From: JBBKWJ01 sp037968895
Lineage (GTDB): Bacteria; Actinomycetota; Acidimicrobiia; Acidimicrobiales; SZUA-35
NCBI GenBank assembly: GCA_037968895.1
Contig: JBBKWJ010000100.1
Coordinates: forward strand, 1-16,283
Direction: 5' to 3'
DNA length: 16,283 nucleotides
The notes under the pieces were generated by a model. It had not been told where the DNA came from, made no database searches, and saw nothing but the letters and a program-made list of their open reading frames with translations. Within the stretch, counting starts at the first letter, position 1, and the number at the start of each line of letters is the position of its first letter. The position numbers were made by a program, and so were the translations under genes. Shown piece by piece: positions 14,004-16,283 of this stretch.

Positions 14004-14043
14004 CACCGAGGTCAGCTTGATTTCAGGTACCTCCGTAACACCG
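13998..14043 (+). repeat. pair of 11-bp direct repeats around the cofD stop
   Basis: CCGTAACACCG occurs at 13998-14008, over the cofD stop codon, and again at 14033-14043, 35 bases later. The 110-base gap that follows cofD otherwise shows only a weak imperfect hairpin (CGAGGT near 14007, ACCTCCG near 14029) and no clear promoter. The repeat may be the scar of a short duplication. Confidence 0.4.
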
Positions 14044-14113
14044 CAACACACTGCTCGCAAAGATTTCGACACTGTCGTCCCGCTAGCCTCCGTAGAGGAA
14101 CGCCGAGGAAAAC

Positions 14114-15319
14114 ATGCCCTCAGAGCAGATCCCCAACTCGACGAAGAGACGACGGCAGGCCACGACGGCAGCGATGGTTGTGTGCGGACTGGTGATCCTG
14201 GTCGTTGCAGCACGATTCGCTATGGCGAAACTGTCATCTGCTGAAAGTGATTTCGACGGCGCTGGAGCGACAGAGAGCACCGCCGAACAAGTAGTGGCTC
14301 CCGCAACCGCCTCGGCCATGGCGGCTAGGTCTTCACCGATGCCCGGTCTGGAGATCGCTGGCCGCGAGATGAGCAGTAGCTTTGTGCTTGGAGACCAGCT
14401 CCTTGTCATTGATGAAACTGGCGAAGCGGTGCTTGTCACCCCTGCGACCGGTCAGGTCATCGCAATCGCGTCTCCTCCGATTGTGGGAGGATGGTGGGCT
14501 GCTGATGCGTGGACAGGTGAAGAACTCTTGCTGTGGTCGCTTGCCGATCGGGCGGGAATTACGCATAGCAACGTTGGTGTCGCCTACAACCCGTCGACTG
14601 GTTCGTGGCGTAGCCTCCCAACTGCGCCTATCGAGGGTCGATCGCCGGAAGCGACAGCATTTGTTGATGGCGAGTTTTATGTATGGGGCGGTCGTACCTT
14701 CGATGATGAAACGACCGGTGATGATGTGGGTCCTGGAGTGCGCGAACTCAGCGATAGTGCGGCCTATGACCCGGCCTCTGACACGTGGCGGATAGTCGGA
14801 TCCGAGCGGCCGTCGTCTGTCGTCGGCCCGTTTCAGCAGGCGACAAACGAGGTCACGTTCCTCTGGCTAGACGGGATGGGTTCCGTTGGTGTCGCTGAGT
14901 TCGATTCTTCTGGCGATACGTGGCTTCTGAGGCCGGTCGAAGCTTCGGCGATGTTCGAGCGGCAGAGCAACCCACAGACTGTTGTTGTGCTTAATGGAAC
15001 CTCGGTTGTAGTGATGTCCGTGCAGCTTCCTGTTGGGCAGGCGCCTGCGACGATTCAGACGCATCGACTGCTCGCAGATGGGAGTTGGGAACAAGTCGAG
15101 GAACCACCGCTTGATACGCAAACGGTCATTTGCCTGAATCGCCTTCTTCGGATAGAGGGATTCGTCGTTGCGATCCGTTGTGACAGTGCCGCGGTCCTTG
15201 TCGCTGACAAATGGGTCCCACTGTCAGATGTTCCAGGACAATATCTGTTTCAGCTCACCGACACCGTGATCGACGTAGACGCTGCTCAGTGGATCTACGG
15301 GATTGAGCCAGCCTCATAG
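14114..15319 (+). CDS. membrane-anchored Kelch-like beta-propeller protein of unknown function
   Basis: This 401-residue protein has a short basic N-terminus (KRRRQ near 11-15) and one membrane segment (about 17-35), placing the rest outside the membrane. A low-complexity Ala/Ser/Thr stretch (about 41-75) links to a beta-propeller-like body. Kelch-type pieces are visible: WTGEELLLWS, VAYNPSTGSWRSLPTAP, AFVDGEFYVWGG, then AAYDPASDTWRIVG. Later blades are more divergent, with DSSGDTWLLRP and LADGSWEQVEEPP. No enzyme motif or lipobox was recognised. GAGGA at 14105-14109 is four bases before the ATG and supports the start. It lies 110 bases after cofD and is followed by a strong hairpin. Its role is unknown; ligand binding or protein contacts at the cell surface are guesses from the fold. 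Confidence 0.75.
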   Translation: MPSEQIPNSTKRRRQATTAAMVVCGLVILVVAARFAMAKLSSAESDFDGAGATESTAEQVVAPATASAMAARSSPMPGLEIAGREMSSSFVLGDQLLVIDETGEAVLVTPATGQVIAIASPPIVGGWWAADAWTGEELLLWSLADRAGITHSNVGVAYNPSTGSWRSLPTAPIEGRSPEATAFVDGEFYVWGGRTFDDETTGDDVGPGVRELSDSAAYDPASDTWRIVGSERPSSVVGPFQQATNEVTFLWLDGMGSVGVAEFDSSGDTWLLRPVEASAMFERQSNPQTVVVLNGTSVVVMSVQLPVGQAPATIQTHRLLADGSWEQVEEPPLDTQTVICLNRLLRIEGFVVAIRCDSAAVLVADKWVPLSDVPGQYLFQLTDTVIDVDAAQWIYGIEPAS

Positions 15320-15330
15320 AGGTGGAAAGT

Positions 15331-15383
15331 GGTGTAGGTATCGGATACGTACACCAATCCGAAAAGATTGTGAGATTCTTTTC
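15331..15383. terminator. tandem hairpins after the propeller gene, probable terminator region
   Basis: Twelve bases after the stop, GGTGTA and TACACC (15331-15336, 15350-15355) enclose GTATC-G-GATAC, making a 25-base near-perfect palindrome with one symmetric mismatch. A second hairpin follows: GAAAAGA (15361-15367) pairs with TCTTTTC (15377-15383), and its 3' arm supplies a short U-rich run. Together they look like a terminator separating this gene from the DUF222 gene. The first palindrome could instead be a protein-binding site. Confidence 0.5.
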
Positions 15384-15424
15384 TGACCAGGCGAAACGCG
15401 CCCTCGACTGTCAGACCCCCTGAG

Positions 15425-15430
15425 TAGTGT
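15425..15430 (+). promoter_or_regulatory. probable -10 box of the second DUF222 gene, leaderless
   Basis: TAGTGT (TANNNT) lies six bases before the ATG at 15437, with no Shine-Dalgarno between. The first DUF222 gene shows the same spacing. No confident -35 box was identified. Confidence 0.4.
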
Positions 15431-15436
15431 TTACTC

Positions 15437-16283
15437 ATGAACTACTCACCAGTGCAGGTCGCTGCACGCAAAGAAAACAGCGAACCGGACGCTGTCACCG
15501 CTCTCGATGGCCTGTCTCTAGCGCTCGAGCGTGTCGCTGATCTACCAGTCAGCACGAACGGTGCGAAACAAGCCCAACGCGAACTCTTCGAACTCTGGCA
15601 AGCAGCCGAGCGGCTACGAGTAGAGGCTTTGCGTCGGTTGACGGCGGTGACTGATGCGGGTCTGTCAGCGGTGCTGTATGCCTCCGACACGCGTTATGTC
15701 GCGCATCAACAACACATCACCAACAAAGAGGCAAGCAAACAACTCGGCTTAGCGTCGTTTCTGTCGTCGAACACTGCATCGGCGAAAGCGGTCCTCAACG
15801 GCGAGATCGGACTTGGCCACGCCGATGCCCTCGCCTCAGCATGGCGATCACATCGCGAAGAGTTCACCGACATCGAACAACAGTTTCTGGATGCGATCCC
15901 CGGTCGAGATGTTGACTCTTTCAACCGACTGGTGAAGCAGTGGGAATGGCGGATCACGAAAAACGGGACTGGCGATACAGCGAAGGCATTCGACCGTCGT
16001 TCGATTTATGCCCAATCGACACTTGACGGTTGTGTCACTGGGTCATTCTCTTTTCCTGGGGACATGGGCGAAGTGTTCCTCAACGGGATTTTCTCCACGC
16101 CCGACTCCACCAGCGGGGTTGTAGAGCCCCGCACCCTGCGGCAACGTCAAGCCGACACGCTGATCGAAAACCTCACCGGCGAGATCATCGGCGACCAAAC
16201 GGATGACGAAGGTTCGACCAATGCCAGTGGAGCACGGAGTGACCGCAGAACCAAGATTGATGCGGTCATCGATATCGCGACCC
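15437..16283 (+). CDS. DUF222 (13E12-type) protein, second copy, cut by window end
   Basis: This frame stays open from the ATG at 15437 to the end of the window, giving 282 residues of a DUF222-domain protein and no stop. It starts MNYSPVQVAAR and carries the same conserved blocks as the gene at 21 (FELWQAAERLRVEALRRLTA, ASDTRYVAHQQ, GLGHADALA, IPGRDVDSFNRLVKQWEWRI, RQRQADTLIE). The sequence up to KIDAVIDIAT corresponds to about residue 268 of the first copy, so the HNH domain, if present, lies beyond the window. Both copies face the same way, about 15.4 kb apart. Whether this one is an intact nuclease gene cannot be judged here. Confidence 0.9.
   Translation, partial: MNYSPVQVAARKENSEPDAVTALDGLSLALERVADLPVSTNGAKQAQRELFELWQAAERLRVEALRRLTAVTDAGLSAVLYASDTRYVAHQQHITNKEASKQLGLASFLSSNTASAKAVLNGEIGLGHADALASAWRSHREEFTDIEQQFLDAIPGRDVDSFNRLVKQWEWRITKNGTGDTAKAFDRRSIYAQSTLDGCVTGSFSFPGDMGEVFLNGIFSTPDSTSGVVEPRTLRQRQADTLIENLTGEIIGDQTDDEGSTNASGARSDRRTKIDAVIDIAT

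Noticed and set aside
21..16283. Prophage or integrative element bounded by the DUF222 genes
   Set aside because: No integrase, transposase, phage structural gene or tRNA target is visible, and the interior genes are ordinary chromosomal functions. Only a weaker rearrangement hypothesis is kept.

Overview
The window looks like chromosomal DNA from a moderately GC-rich actinobacterium, probably of the Acidimicrobiia or a neighbouring marine/freshwater lineage. The evidence is the gene content: two DUF222/HNH (13E12-type) proteins, a DUF5719-like envelope protein beside a very large glycosyltransferase, an actinobacterial-type CofD for coenzyme F420, and several starts without a Shine-Dalgarno but with a TANNNT box 6-7 bases upstream, as in leaderless genes. 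The lineage is an inference from families and not a sequence match.

Layout. (1) 21-1264: a DUF222 gene on the plus strand whose C-terminal HNH nuclease half survives only as a frame-shifted remnant. (2) 10931 down to 1357, minus strand: a six-gene block. It starts with a GT2/GT-C-like fusion glycosyltransferase and a secreted DUF5719-like protein (overlapping stop/start). Next come a sensor histidine kinase and its NarL/LuxR-type response regulator (ATGA overlap), then an ABC ATPase and a MacB/FtsX-type permease (one-base overlap). (3) 11095-15319, plus strand, divergent from the glycosyltransferase: rmd-like reductase, gmd, cofD, and a membrane-anchored Kelch-like propeller protein. (4) 15437-end: a second DUF222 gene, paralogous to the first and cut by the window edge.

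How it may fit together. Gmd and the Rmd-like reductase would turn GDP-mannose into GDP-D-rhamnose, a sugar donor for envelope glycans. The divergent glycosyltransferase and DUF5719-like protein look like envelope assembly functions. The kinase/regulator pair and the ABC exporter look like a sensing and response module for the envelope. The most interesting regulatory signal is a 16-bp dyad found twice, matching at 13 of 16 positions. One copy is upstream of the kinase gene, the other upstream of the ABC operon. It is a good candidate for the response regulator's own operator.

No tRNA, rRNA, CRISPR array, insertion sequence or phage gene was recognised. The only stretch over 300 bases without an intact gene is 1011-1356, which holds the HNH remnant and two hairpins.
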